This document shows, in pieces, positions 10,944 to 20,113 of a stretch of DNA of 64,000 bases. Position numbers and translations under genes: made by a program. The notes below the pieces were generated by a model, which was not told where the DNA came from, did not search any database, and saw only the letters and a list, made by a program, of their open reading frames with translations. The stretch spans positions 4,625,501 to 4,689,500 of the forward strand of contig NC_092616.1 in NCBI RefSeq assembly GCF_047663525.1, in the 5' to 3' direction. The stretch is from Anas platyrhynchos. Its lineage: Eukaryota; Chordata; Aves; Anseriformes; Anatidae. Positions within the stretch are counted from its first letter, which is position 1. Each line of letters begins with the position of its first letter.

Positions 10944-12807
10944 CTGAAAGTATCAGAAAAAACTCTCAGTTTGGATATAGAGGTAGCATGACTGGGACAG
11001 AGTGATGAGCATTGTGCTATCCCCTTGTCAGTGCTGGTTCAAAGCCTGGCAGCACCGTAGGCACCTCTGTGTGTCACCCAGCTCAGAATTTGGGTCAGAT
11101 GAACTGATTTTCAGTTCTCATAAACTCTACTGACTCTTTCCCTGTTGACCCGAATGGGACTGTAGTTACTGAGTCATGCAGGCTCTGGATGGGATATTCC
11201 TCCTGCAATGAGCTCTTGGAGGAACTCTGCTCACCACAGGCTCTCCCCATACTTATGGTCCTACACCTCTCACAGAAGGAAATCACCCTGCAGTGCCTGG
11301 ATTTGTCCACGGTTGCTCCAACCCACAGCATTGGCTCTTTGTGGCCTTTCTGACTTGTGTATCTTTTCATCCTGATGAGAAACAGTCCTGTCCAGATCTT
11401 GACTTTATTGGATACCCCAGAAAGACAGACTGGAGCTGCATTACCTGCAGGATTTCAGAGTAAGAAATCAAAAACTGCATGAACCTCACACAAGGGCAGG
11501 AGAAACTCCCCTCTGGAAATGTGACTTGTGCTACTGACCATAAAGCCACACAAGGCTAGCTTGGTAAGACCCAGTCATCCCTTTTTTATAGGCACTGAAG
11601 CCACATTAATTTGTATGAATGTAGAGGCCTGCTCTGGAGTGGCATGATACCACCCTTTTTTCCTTGCTATCTGTTTCCAGCTGAGCTTTCTCTCCAGGTC
11701 CTTGCTGGGTGTGTACTGGGGGCAGAAAGCATGCACAATTGGAGCTGGATCTCTCAGGGCTGCCTCCACCTTTTAGCTAACACTGGATGCAGAAAAGGTG
11801 TTGGGACCCACAGAGGTGGAGATGCAGAGAAGCCTTCTCTGTTGCTCCAAAGTAAAATTAAACACAGACTGATTTTTCTCATTTTCTGTGTTATTCCGTT
11901 TTTGTTGTTTGTTTGTTTGTTTGTTTTTAGCTGTTTTCATTTGAACAGCTAAATCTTATTCCTCAATTTCTGTACTTTTTAAAGACATGTAATTATTCTG
12001 AAAGTTGCTCAGATCCTCTTAATGTTGTTACTGATGTTGTGAGTGTCTGGGGAGAAGCACTGGTAGCACTAGGGTTGACGACTTTTCTCCTAGGATTGCT
12101 CACTGACTGACTTATAATGAGGTAGGAGCAAGAGTGATGGAGTAGTGTCCAGAGAGCCCCGTCCAGGTGCTTTCCAGGGAAATGACAAACAGAAAATGAA
12201 GTCACCTCTGTCTACTCTATCACCGACTGAGAAGAGTGCACCTGTGTGCTAGCTCCTGACAATGGTAAATCTCTTTTGCTGTGCTCTGAAGTGCTGAGAT
12301 ACTGTGCTAGAACAGCCACTGCTAAAAGCAGCTGCAGGCATCTGTGGCTTGTCTGGCCTCAGAGGAATGGGTTTCTCTCAACTTGGAGCAATGCTGCTGG
12401 TGAGACTTTCACTATGTAAGGAGTACTCCACCAGTTTTCCTTGAGCAATGCTAGCCCAAGCCGTGCTCTATGTGTGATCATGTGAAGCACTGAGATATCT
12501 GGGTATTAAAAAGCATATGCTACAGGTTTAGGGAAGAAACTAGGAAACAATGCTGATATATGGAAAATCTGCCTCTAAACGGTTGTTTTCAGTTACAAAA
12601 CTTGTTTACAATTAATGCAGGGATCTCAAAGTATGTGTAAATAGGTAGGTTAGGAAGCAGATTATGGCCACTTCTTCCTCAGATGTACACTAATTTTATC
12701 TTGGAGATTTTGAATAGTACTTCTAGGAGAACTCCAAAGACAAAACATAGAAATAGGCAGGCATGATAGAAAAAAAAAAGAATGAAATCAAGCTCTCAGA
12801 TCACAGA
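10944..12807. other. Intergenic, nothing recognised apart from a short TTTG run
   Basis: No gene, CR1 or LTR was recognised in this 1.9 kb. A (TTTG)n-like run lies at about 11899-11930. Open frames are short and show no family likeness. Confidence 0.45.
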
Positions 12808-13015
12808 TTCCTTTCCTTTCCTTTCCTTTCCTTTCCTTTCCTTTCCTTTCCTTTCCTTTCCTTTCCTTTCCTTTCCTTTCCTTTCCTTTCCTTTCCTTTC
12901 CTTTCCTTTCCTTTCCTTTCCTTTCCTTTCCTTTCCTTTCCTTTCCTTTCCTTTCCTTTCCTTTCCTTTCCTTTCCTTTCCTTTCCTTTCCTTTCCTTTC
13001 CTTTCCTTTCCTTTC
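12808..13015. repeat. (CTTTC)n microsatellite, 208 bp
   Basis: About 41 uninterrupted copies of the pentamer CTTTC make a perfect polypyrimidine strand (polypurine on the minus strand). It is followed at 13016-13044 by a mixed CT/T run. Long open frames here (FLSFP repeats on plus, GKERK repeats on minus) are by-products of the repeat and not genes. Confidence 0.99.
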
Positions 13016-14035
13016 TTCTTTTCTTTCTATTTTTTTTTTTTTTAACAGAGCTTAAGAAGACTTTTTGAGGCAAGTTAGCAATGGTTAGAGACATGCAGCA
13101 AGCATCCTCAGTTCTCTCTGCTTGAAATAGAACATTTCTTCCCCATGTCAAACTGATACCTTCCAAAAGCTTTCACCTGAGTCTGTTATTTCCAGGAAGC
13201 AACCTGCAATTGCAAGGGCTGCTTGCTTACAGCTCACGCCCTTCAAGTGTGATCAGCAACATCATTACGCTCTGGGAAATGGGAAATTCAAAAGGGAAGG
13301 CTTGGTTTTCCAGCCAGCAAGAGCATCGCTCTGCTCTGTGAGGGCTTGCAGTGGACTGGGAAGCCTTGCTTTGTTGAGATCAGAGTGAGTCAGCCTTCAG
13401 TTGCATTTGTAAGCTTCCAGAAATCCAAGAGACAGAACAGCAAGGTCAAGCAAGGGAACTAGATGGAGCATATTTAGAAGTTACATTAGCCTGCCCTGTT
13501 TGCCCCACCTTTAATTACCTTCATCTTTGAATCCCTTGAAAGCTATTTGAGATTGTGTTGTGATTGCTTGCATAATGCCCCTTTTAGCCCTCTGAAAGCT
13601 TGTGATTTCTGCACAAGTAGCTATCTTTCTGCCTCATTAAAATGTCCCAGGGATGCATCAGTGTCCTTTACTCATTGACAGGTAGAAGTCTGTTTTACTT
13701 CTGATGGAGTTCACCAATCAGCCATGCAAAAAATTTGGATCTAAGGTAGTGCCTCTGCTCTCTGTGTGGTGGACAGAGCTTCAGGGGATGAGTTCTTATC
13801 CCTGAGGAAAACTGGGACAAATCTCTCTCACTGAAGTCTTGCAGCAAATCTTCACCTTGCCTTGCCTTGCCTTGCCTTCACGTCCCTTTGCTTACCTCCC
13901 CTTCCCTTATTTAAATCCTCTCTTACAAAGAAAATTGCATTTCTCTTATTCATATGACAACTAGCTGTCATTCAGGCTTAACGATTTTGTTCTGACCCTT
14001 CCTGACAAGCAAGAAACTCAGGTACTAGGGCTGCC
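13016..14035. other. Intergenic, nothing recognised apart from a short CCTTG run
   Basis: No gene or dispersed repeat was recognised. A short (CCTTG)n run of about five units lies at 13854-13877. Confidence 0.45.
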
Positions 14036-14540
14036 TAGGATGGAGATAATTTTATTCATAGCAGTCCCTGTGGTGCTATGTTTTAGGTTGGAGTTTAAAA
14101 CAGTGTTGATGACATACCAATGTTTTGGGTATGGCTGAGTAGAGACTGCACAACATCAAAGCCTTCTCTTTTTCCCACTCTGCCCCTACAGTGTACCGGC
14201 CATGGCCGGACAAGAGTCAAGGGGCACACAACCAGGACAGATGACCCAGACTGGCCAAAGAGATATTCTGTGCCATGTAATGCCATGTTCAGCAATAAAA
14301 AGCTGAGGGACTAGGTGGTGGGGAAGGTAGGCATTGCTTGAAGGCTGGCTTGTTTTGGTTTGTTGGTTTGTTTTCTTTTTCCTTCCTCTAACCCTAGCTT
14401 ATTAAACTGTCTTTGCCCTGACCCATGAGTTTTCTTGCTTTTGGGCCTTAGTTTTTCTCCACTATCCCACCGAGGGGGAGTAAGTGAGTAACTGGGTGGG
14501 GGCTTAGCTACCAGCTGGGGTCTGCCCACCAGACCATGTT
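14036..14540 (+). mobile_element. LTR fragment, second avian LTR family
   Basis: The stretch has the words of a common avian LTR: GGTGCTATGTTTTAGG near 14070, a CAATAAAAAGCTGAGGG TATA/R-like part near 14290, TTATTAAACTGTCTTTGCCC at about 14399-14418, then CATGAGTTTTCTTGCTTTTG. It ends in a purine-rich GAGGGGGAGTAAGTGAG section and GCTTAGCTACCAGCTGGGGT near 14500-14522. A related 5' piece lies at 16425-16760. The family name is not certain, and both ends are approximate. Confidence 0.65.
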
Positions 14541-14705
14541 AGATTTCCATACACACATGCAAATTTTGGTCAAACTGTCCTAATACTGCAGTCATGTTTA
14601 TGCTGATGTTTGTAGCTTGTCACTGTACCTGAGATCTACATGGTGGTGGATGGGTCATAAGCATCCTCTAAGAGCATGTTGTTGGCATTGATCTATGTAG
14701 AGAAA

Positions 14706-15644
14706 ATGCCCCAGAGAAAAGGCTTGGATAATCACACCACTGAACTGGGATTTCTTCTTTTGGGATTTTCTGACCACCCTTGCCTACCCAGCGTGTGCTT
14801 CACAGTCTTCCTGATCATCTACCTCATGGTTCTCACTGGGAACAGCCTGATTATGCTCATCACAGTGATGGACTCAAGCCTCCACAACCCCATGTATTTC
14901 TTCCTGAGAAACCTGTCCTTCCTGGAGATCTGCTACACATCGACTACTCTACCAAAAATGTTGGTAGCTTTCCTGACGGGAGATGGCAGGATCTCCTTTC
15001 TTGGCTGTGCTGCCCAGCTGTATTTCTTGATCGTGCTGGGAAGCACTGAAGGCCTTCTCTTGGCTGCCATGGCCTATGACCGCTACGTAGCCATATGTGA
15101 CCCCCTGCGCTACAGCCTCATCATGAATGGGGGGTTCTGCATGAGACTGGTAGTGGGGGCGTGGATGGCCATCGTGCCACTACAAGTAGGACAGACCTAT
15201 CAGGTGTTCACCTTGCCCTTCTGTGCATCCCGTGACCTTCATCACTTCTTCTGCGACGTCCCCCCTCTGTTGGAACTGGCCTGTGCAGACACTTTCTGCA
15301 ACCAAGTGACCCTGCACACTATCATCTTCGTAGTCGCTGTCCTTCCCTTTTCCATGATAGTTATTTCTTACACTAAAATTATCAGGGCAATTCTGAAAAT
15401 GCCTTCAGTTCTGAGCAGACACAAAGCTTTTTCCACCTGCTCGTCACACCTCGGGATTGTGACTCTCTTTTATGGCTCAGCCATGCTTGTGTACTTTAAA
15501 CGCCGGTCACAGGACTCTGCAGACACTGACAAATACCTTGCCCTGTTTTACACAGTCGTGACCCCCGTGTTTAACCCAGTCATCTATACTCTGAGGAACA
15601 AGGAAGTTAGAATTGCCCTGAGAAGACTCCTGTGGAGAAAGTGA
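14706..15644 (+). CDS. Olfactory receptor, class II, OR10-like
   Basis: Odorant-sensing G-protein-coupled receptor of the olfactory cilia membrane. The frame of 312 residues is intact and intronless: sequon Asn9-His-Thr, GN at 45-46 in TM1, PMYFF at 62-66, Cys101, MAYDRYVAIC at 122-131, loop cysteines 173/183/193, SY at 221-222, KAFSTCSSHL at 240-249 and NPVIYTLRN at 290-298. The features ALGST-like 'VLGSTEGLLLAAMAYDRY' and 'DTDKYLALFYTVVTP' point to family 10, by memory of family sequences rather than alignment. An in-frame ATG at 14676 would add ten hydrophobic residues. I prefer 14706 because it gives the usual N-terminal length and directly follows a possible splice acceptor ending at 14700. 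It is the only plus-strand receptor here and not a member of the local OR14 duplication. Confidence 0.94.
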   Translation: MPQRKGLDNHTTELGFLLLGFSDHPCLPSVCFTVFLIIYLMVLTGNSLIMLITVMDSSLHNPMYFFLRNLSFLEICYTSTTLPKMLVAFLTGDGRISFLGCAAQLYFLIVLGSTEGLLLAAMAYDRYVAICDPLRYSLIMNGGFCMRLVVGAWMAIVPLQVGQTYQVFTLPFCASRDLHHFFCDVPPLLELACADTFCNQVTLHTIIFVVAVLPFSMIVISYTKIIRAILKMPSVLSRHKAFSTCSSHLGIVTLFYGSAMLVYFKRRSQDSADTDKYLALFYTVVTPVFNPVIYTLRNKEVRIALRRLLWRK

Positions 15645-16424
15645 TATGGCAGAGTATGTGAAAGAAACCCAAATTGTACCAAAAGTCCCAATGAGGCATT
15701 TGCCTGTGTGAGTGTAGGCATCAAGAATCAGCTCAGACAAAACTGATATGTCAGTCTCAGGTGGCTGATGAGAGAAAGGGTGGGGCTGAGCAGTAGGGAT
15801 GAAGACTGTGCATAGAGTGCCTGGCAGAAAAGGTCTTGACTTCCCTACAGGCTCAGAGTCCCTTAGGAGACATTCAGGACCAATATCAGTTGTAGATTGT
15901 TGATATCACTTTCTCTGTAGGCAGACAACTAAAGAAACAGCAGAAAGAAGAAATCTTTTCCTATACTTATTATTATTATTATTCTTGAAGCCTATCCCTT
16001 TAAGGAGACTCCTGGCGTCTCCGTAATGAACCCCATAAGAATTAAAGACTTCAGGAGAATTATGCCCAGAGCCTTGGCTTGTGAGGGAGTTTTGCATGTT
16101 GATTTGCCCTCTGCTGCCAAGTTCCTGAACTGCAGATCCTGAAGCAAGTCTATGAGGAAGTAAAGGACAGAAGCAGGCCCCCAAATGTTTGAGGGTGTTG
16201 GCAAACCCCAATGATGGCCATCCCAGAAGAGACCACAAGAGTGTTATAAATGAAGTCTCATCTCAATCTGAATTTAGTAATACTTATACAAGAATATTTA
16301 TAAAAGATATAAAAGGCAAGTAAACAGAGCTGGGTGTGCGGGGAGTCTACGCTCCACCAACACACGCACAAGAATATAAAACATTCTAAATGTACAGAAC
16401 ATTGCTTTTCATAGATGTTCTGGA
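15645..16424. other. 3' flank of the OR10-like gene, nothing recognised
   Basis: No gene is seen. A (TTA)n run lies at about 15967-15984. No clear AATAAA follows the receptor stop within the first 250 bases. Confidence 0.45.
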
Positions 16425-16760
16425 TTCAGTTAGGACAGTTAATTTTCCTCCTAGTAGCTGGTAGAATGCTATGTTTTGGCTTAGGATGAGAAGAGTGCTG
16501 ATAACACACCAATGTTTTAATTGTTGCAGAGCAGTGCTTACAGCAAGCCAAGGACGTCTCAGCTTCTTGCTCTGTCCTGCCAACGGGCAGGCTGGGGGTG
16601 CAGTAAGAGCTGGGAGGCGACAAGCCCAGGATAGCTGACCCAAACTATTCAAAGGGGTATTCCATACCATCTGACGTCATGCTAAACAATATATAGGGGT
16701 GGCTAGCTGGGGGAGGGGGCCGGACTGCTTGGGGTTAGGCTGGGCATCGGTCAGTGGGTG
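16425..16760 (+). mobile_element. LTR 5' fragment, second avian LTR family
   Basis: The sequence matches the first part of the LTR at 14036-14540 (GAATGCTATGTTTTGG, GATAACACACCAATGTTTTA). It has a perfect cyclic-AMP response element TGACGTCA at 16672-16679, a few bases before a TATA-like AATATATAGG, which is the usual U3 promoter layout. The U5 part is missing; GC-rich sequence and then microsatellite follow. Confidence 0.6.
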
Positions 16761-16799
16761 GTGAGCAATTGCATTGTGCATCACTTGTTTGTACACATT

Positions 16800-16866
16800 A
16801 TTAGTAGTAGTAGTACTACTACCATCATTATTATTATTATTATTATTATTAGGAGGAGGAGAAGGA
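16800..16866. repeat. Trinucleotide microsatellite cluster (TAG/ATT/AGG)
   Basis: A short TAG run passes through TACTACTACC into about eight copies of ATT (16826-16850) and then AGG/AGA triplets. It is plain simple sequence. Confidence 0.95.
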
Positions 16867-16904
16867 GGAATATTAAATCTAGCGTAGCTGAAACCAGGAC
16901 ATAT

Positions 16905-17290
16905 AATTATTAAGGAAAGTTTATTATTAATTAAACAATTTAACTAAAAAAAAGGGAAAGGGGAAAAGGGAGGGAAAAAAAAAAAAGTAAAGGCTGAGTG
17001 GAAGTGCAGAGGAAAGAAATTACTCTCTACTTCCCACAAATGAGCAATTCTTGGCCACATCCTTGAAGCAGGGCCTCAATGAACATAGCTGTTCGGGAAG
17101 ACAGATGTTTTCGCAACGAGAGCCCACCCCTCCCCTCAGTTTCCTTTTTCCACCTTTTATTGATGAGTGTGACATCATATGGCATGGAATATCCCTTTGA
17201 TTGGTTTAGGTCCGCTGCCCTTGTGATGTTCCTGTCTCACTTTTTGCCCACCCCTAGACTGCTGGCTCTGGGAGGAGGGTTAGAGAGAGT
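16905..17290 (-). mobile_element. Probable LTR-derived fragment, minus orientation
   Basis: On the minus strand the part at about 17150-17230 reads like the TGACATCA...TATA...R section of the second LTR family: GGGATATTCCATGCCATATG, then GATGTCACACTCATCAATAA. The flanking A-rich stretch (16900-17000) is not placed. Boundaries are rough. Confidence 0.4.
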
Positions 17291-17333
17291 CCTGATGCTG
17301 TGCCAGTCAAAGCCGGTACACACTGCTCCAGAC

Positions 17334-17570
17334 TGTTAGTAATGCTCAATAAATTATCTTAACCTCCCTACACTGGGTCTGCTTTGCTCATGATTGCAAT
17401 TGGTGACTGATCTGCTTGTCCCTTAAAACAACCCTGGAGTTCTTTTCAACTCTGTTTTCTCCATCTATTTCTTTCAGGAGTGGGGGTGAAAGGAATGGTG
17501 GAGGTGAGCCTCCACCACTCCTTTCATCAGTGTGAAACCACCATAATGTTCAACCCTATTGCTGGCAACA
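17334..17570 (+). mobile_element. LTR R/U5 fragment, first LTR family
   Basis: The segment from TTAGTAATGCTCAATAAATT on aligns by eye with 26632-26830 of the complete LTR: AATAAA, CCCTACACTGGGTCTGCTTT, TGACTGATCTGCTTGTCC, TTTTCTCCATC, then a purine-rich GGAGTGGGGGTGAAAGG. The U3 half is absent. Confidence 0.6.
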
Positions 17571-17621
17571 GCTTTGAAAGAAGAAGCATGATTTTAGGTA
17601 GTGCATTGGGGAAGATCCTGT

Positions 17622-17627
17622 TTTATT
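17622..17627 (-). terminator. Candidate poly(A) signal AATAAA for the second OR14 gene
   Basis: The minus strand reads AATAAA about 207 bases past the stop codon of the receptor at 17834-18793, nearly the same distance as for the first OR14 gene. The surrounding sequence is not similar between the two, so this may be chance. Confidence 0.35.
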
Positions 17628-17833
17628 AAGCAGATGCCAAGGAAGAGTGCTTACAAACAGGTAGTCCAATAATGTCCAGAGTAAACAGAGCAGTTTCATA
17701 GCTCAGGAGATGTGGAATGAACAAATATGTTTTTTCTAAGAAAGTAGTAATTGGAAATGACACAGAAGGTAATTGTAAAGTAATGAGAAAGAAAGTAAGT
17801 ACCACTCAGGCCTGCAATGGAAAACAAACAATG

Positions 17834-18793
17834 TCATTTGTGGAGAAAAGTGAAAAAGGTATCCATCTTAAGAAAAATCCATGTAATCACTTTCCTGATA
17901 GCACGCTTGAGCTCCTCGTTTCTCATGCTGTAGATGAGAGGATTGAATACTGGGGGCAAGACTGAATAGAGAACTGCCACCACCAGATCCAGTGATGGGG
18001 AGGAGATGGACGGGGGCTTCAGGTAGGCAAAAAAGCCAGTGCTGAGAAACAGGGAGACCACAAAGAGGTGGGGGAGGCAAGTGGAAAAGGCTTTGTGCCG
18101 TCCCTGCTCAGAAGGCATCCTCAACACAGCCCTGAAGATCTGCACATAGGACAGTATGATGAAAACAAAACAGACAAATGCTAAAGAGAAACCAGCCAGT
18201 AGAAGCCAAACTTCCCTGAGGTAGGAGTCTGTGCAGGAGAGCTTGAGGATGGAGGGGATTTCACAGAAGAACTGGTCCAGAGCATTGCCTTGGCAGAGGG
18301 GCAGGGAAAATGAATTGGCAGTGTGTAACAAAGCATAGAGAACCCCACTGCCCCAGGCAGCTGCTGCCATCTGGGCACAAGCTCTGCTGCCCAGGAGGTT
18401 CCCGTAGTGCAGGGGCTTACAGATGGCAACATAGCGGTCATAGGACATGATGGTGAGAATAGAATACTCTGCTAAAAACAAACAAAAGAAGAAAAAGACC
18501 TGTGCAACACATCCTGCATAGCAAATGGACCTGGTATCCCAGAGGGAATTGGCCATGGCTTTGGGGAGAGTGGTGGAGATGAAGCCCAGGTCGAGGAGGG
18601 CGAGGTTGAGGAGGAAGAAGTACATGGGGGTGTGGAGGCGATGGTCGCAGGCTATGGTGGTGAGGATGAGGCCGTTGCCCAGGAGGGCAGCCAGGTAGAT
18701 GCCCAGGAAGAGCGCGAAGTGCAGGAGCTGCAGCTCGCGTGTGTCTGCAAATGGCAGGAGGAGGAACTCAGTGATGGAGCTGCTGTTGGACAT
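17834..18793 (-). CDS. Olfactory receptor, OR14 (avian gamma-c) type
   Basis: Seven-helix odorant receptor of 319 residues, intact and intronless. MSNSSSITEF starts it with a sequon at Asn3; GN 39-40, PMYFF 56-60, Cys95, MSYDRYVAIC 116-125 (Ser instead of the usual Ala), loop cysteines 167/177/187, SY 215-216, KAFSTCLPHL 234-243 and NPLIYSMRN 284-292 follow. The frame is open 16 codons further upstream. However, that extension contains a good splice acceptor (TTTTCCTCCTCAG, AG at 18821-18822), and MSNSS is the family start, so I take 18793. It is a close paralogue of the genes at 386 and 27247. Differences cluster in TM3-TM5, the odorant-binding part, as expected for diverging receptors. Confidence 0.96.
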   Translation of the reverse strand: MSNSSSITEFLLLPFADTRELQLLHFALFLGIYLAALLGNGLILTTIACDHRLHTPMYFFLLNLALLDLGFISTTLPKAMANSLWDTRSICYAGCVAQVFFFFCLFLAEYSILTIMSYDRYVAICKPLHYGNLLGSRACAQMAAAAWGSGVLYALLHTANSFSLPLCQGNALDQFFCEIPSILKLSCTDSYLREVWLLLAGFSLAFVCFVFIILSYVQIFRAVLRMPSEQGRHKAFSTCLPHLFVVSLFLSTGFFAYLKPPSISSPSLDLVVAVLYSVLPPVFNPLIYSMRNEELKRAIRKVITWIFLKMDTFFTFLHK

Positions 18794-18799
18794 TTTATT

Positions 18800-18960
18800 C
18801 CTCTGGGCATGGAGACCTGTCTGAGGAGGAAAATACAGCATAATACTAGGCTAGACTGTGTGAGAAAAATGTACCCCACTTCTTAAAACTCAAAATTGAT
18901 GCTCCCGTTTCAGGAAGACCTCTGCAGGTGCCTTGCTAGGGTTTTGCTTGGTGATGCCAG
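18800..18960 (-). repeat. 5' flank of the second OR14 gene, first of two local copies
   Basis: The words GGAGACCTGTCTGAGGAGGA and TTTCAGGAAGACCTCTGCAG recur, slightly changed, at 19080-19260. This proximal flank is therefore duplicated just upstream of itself. Confidence 0.65.
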
Positions 18961-19079
18961 AGAGTGCTACTGGGTGCAGCCAACTATGGAAACCCTTTGT
19001 ATTTCGGTTGCACTCCAGTTGAAATCTTGTGGGTCCTGCGAGGCAACAACTCTGGTATTTAGATCAGAGCTAGGGAAGT

Positions 19080-19260
19080 AATCTGGGTATGGAGAGCTGT
19101 CTGAGGAGGAAAAAATAAAAAGGAAAATATTAAGAGAGAACTCTGTGATCTACCCTACTCCATTTCTTGCAGAAACCTCACAGACTGCCTCTCCCCTTTC
19201 AGGAAGGCCTTTGCAGGTCCCTTTCATGAGCTGTGATTGGTACTGGCTGACGGTGCCACC
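19080..19260 (-). repeat. Orphan OR14 5' flank without a receptor
   Basis: It matches the proximal flank of the second OR14 gene: GGAGAGCTGTCTGAGGAGGA and TTTCAGGAAGGCCTTTGCAG. The part reading ATTAAGAGAGAACTCTGTGA with CTACTCCATTTCTTGCAG is closer to the first OR14 gene's flank (1431-1530). On the 3' side no receptor sequence follows, only about 120 bases and then the flank of the existing gene. It is probably the remnant of a lost tandem receptor unit. Confidence 0.55.
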
Positions 19261-19869
19261 AGGATCAGAGGGGCTCTGGAGGAGGGAGTCCTGCCCTACA
19301 GAGTTAGGTAGATGACAACACGGGCTTTTCTCAGATAGAATACAGTTGAGCTATCAAAGATTTTTTCAGCATGACTGTACCTCAGGGCAGAGTGGAGGCA
19401 GCTGGTATATCCATCAGTCCTTGTCTCAACTGCTCTGTACAGGCACCTCTGGAGGATGGTCCACTCAGGTGTTCCCCTGAAAAGAACCTGGATGCTGCTG
19501 ACAGCAGAGGAATCCAGGTTCAAAGGGCAGATCTCCAAACCCCTCACCCATCTCGTACCTCAGGAGGATCTCAGCTCTCTGCTCTTCACCACGGACATTG
19601 AGGGACCACAGCAGCTGCCTGCATTCGGCCATCCAGCAGCATTTGTATGGCCTTAGGACTGACGTGTCTTCTCCATGGGGCTGCTAGATAACACAGATCT
19701 GTGCCCTTGAGCATGGCAGCCTGCAGCCCAGCAGAAGCCCCATATAAAGAGTCAAATGTCCTTAGCTGTGGTGTCCTGAAGGAAGAGTGAGCTCCTTCCT
19801 AGCCCAACACACCTCAGAGGCCCAAAAGTTAGGAGGGAACATGGATGCTTTTTGTTCGTGCATATACCT

Positions 19870-19962
19870 GAGCAATAGGAACAACATCGTCACTGTTTGA
19901 GCTGCATATGAATTATGATCCCTAATGCAGCTCAAACAGTGATGATGTTGTTCCTATCACTC
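19870..19962 (+). repeat. Near-perfect inverted repeat, 33-bp arms, 17-base loop
   Basis: The arm 19875-19907 is the reverse complement of 19925-19957 with one mismatch in 33, which becomes a G-U wobble if the plus strand is transcribed. With two more mismatches the pairing extends to 19870 and 19962. The 17-base loop is A/T-rich. It could be a hairpin RNA (miRNA-like or siRNA-like), the fused ends of a lost short mobile element, or a template-switch product. It lies inside the flank of the second OR14 gene, and I saw no counterpart in the other two flanks. Confidence 0.9.
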
Positions 19963-20096
19963 ACAAACACATGCTTTCTCAGAAGCAGCTTCATTCTCCT
20001 CTCTGGCTGGAGCTCTGGTTTGTGCTGGCTGAGCACTGTTTGGAGCAGCAGCCTATGCCCATGAGCTCTCAAGGACTCTCCCTTACCCATCCTTTA

Positions 20097-20113
20097 CCCC
20101 CCCCCCCCCCCCC
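20097..20113. repeat. Poly(C) run of 17
   Basis: Seventeen consecutive C within the second OR14 flank. Its length is likely to vary and is prone to sequencing error. Confidence 0.95.

Noticed and set aside
12763-13166. Coding frames with FLSFP or GKERK repeats
   Set aside because: They are pure products of the CTTTC microsatellite.
17834-18841. Longer OR14 starts (MLYF... at 18841, and likewise at 28254)
   Set aside because: The extra 16 codons cover a splice acceptor just before MSNSS, and the family N-terminus begins at MSNSS.
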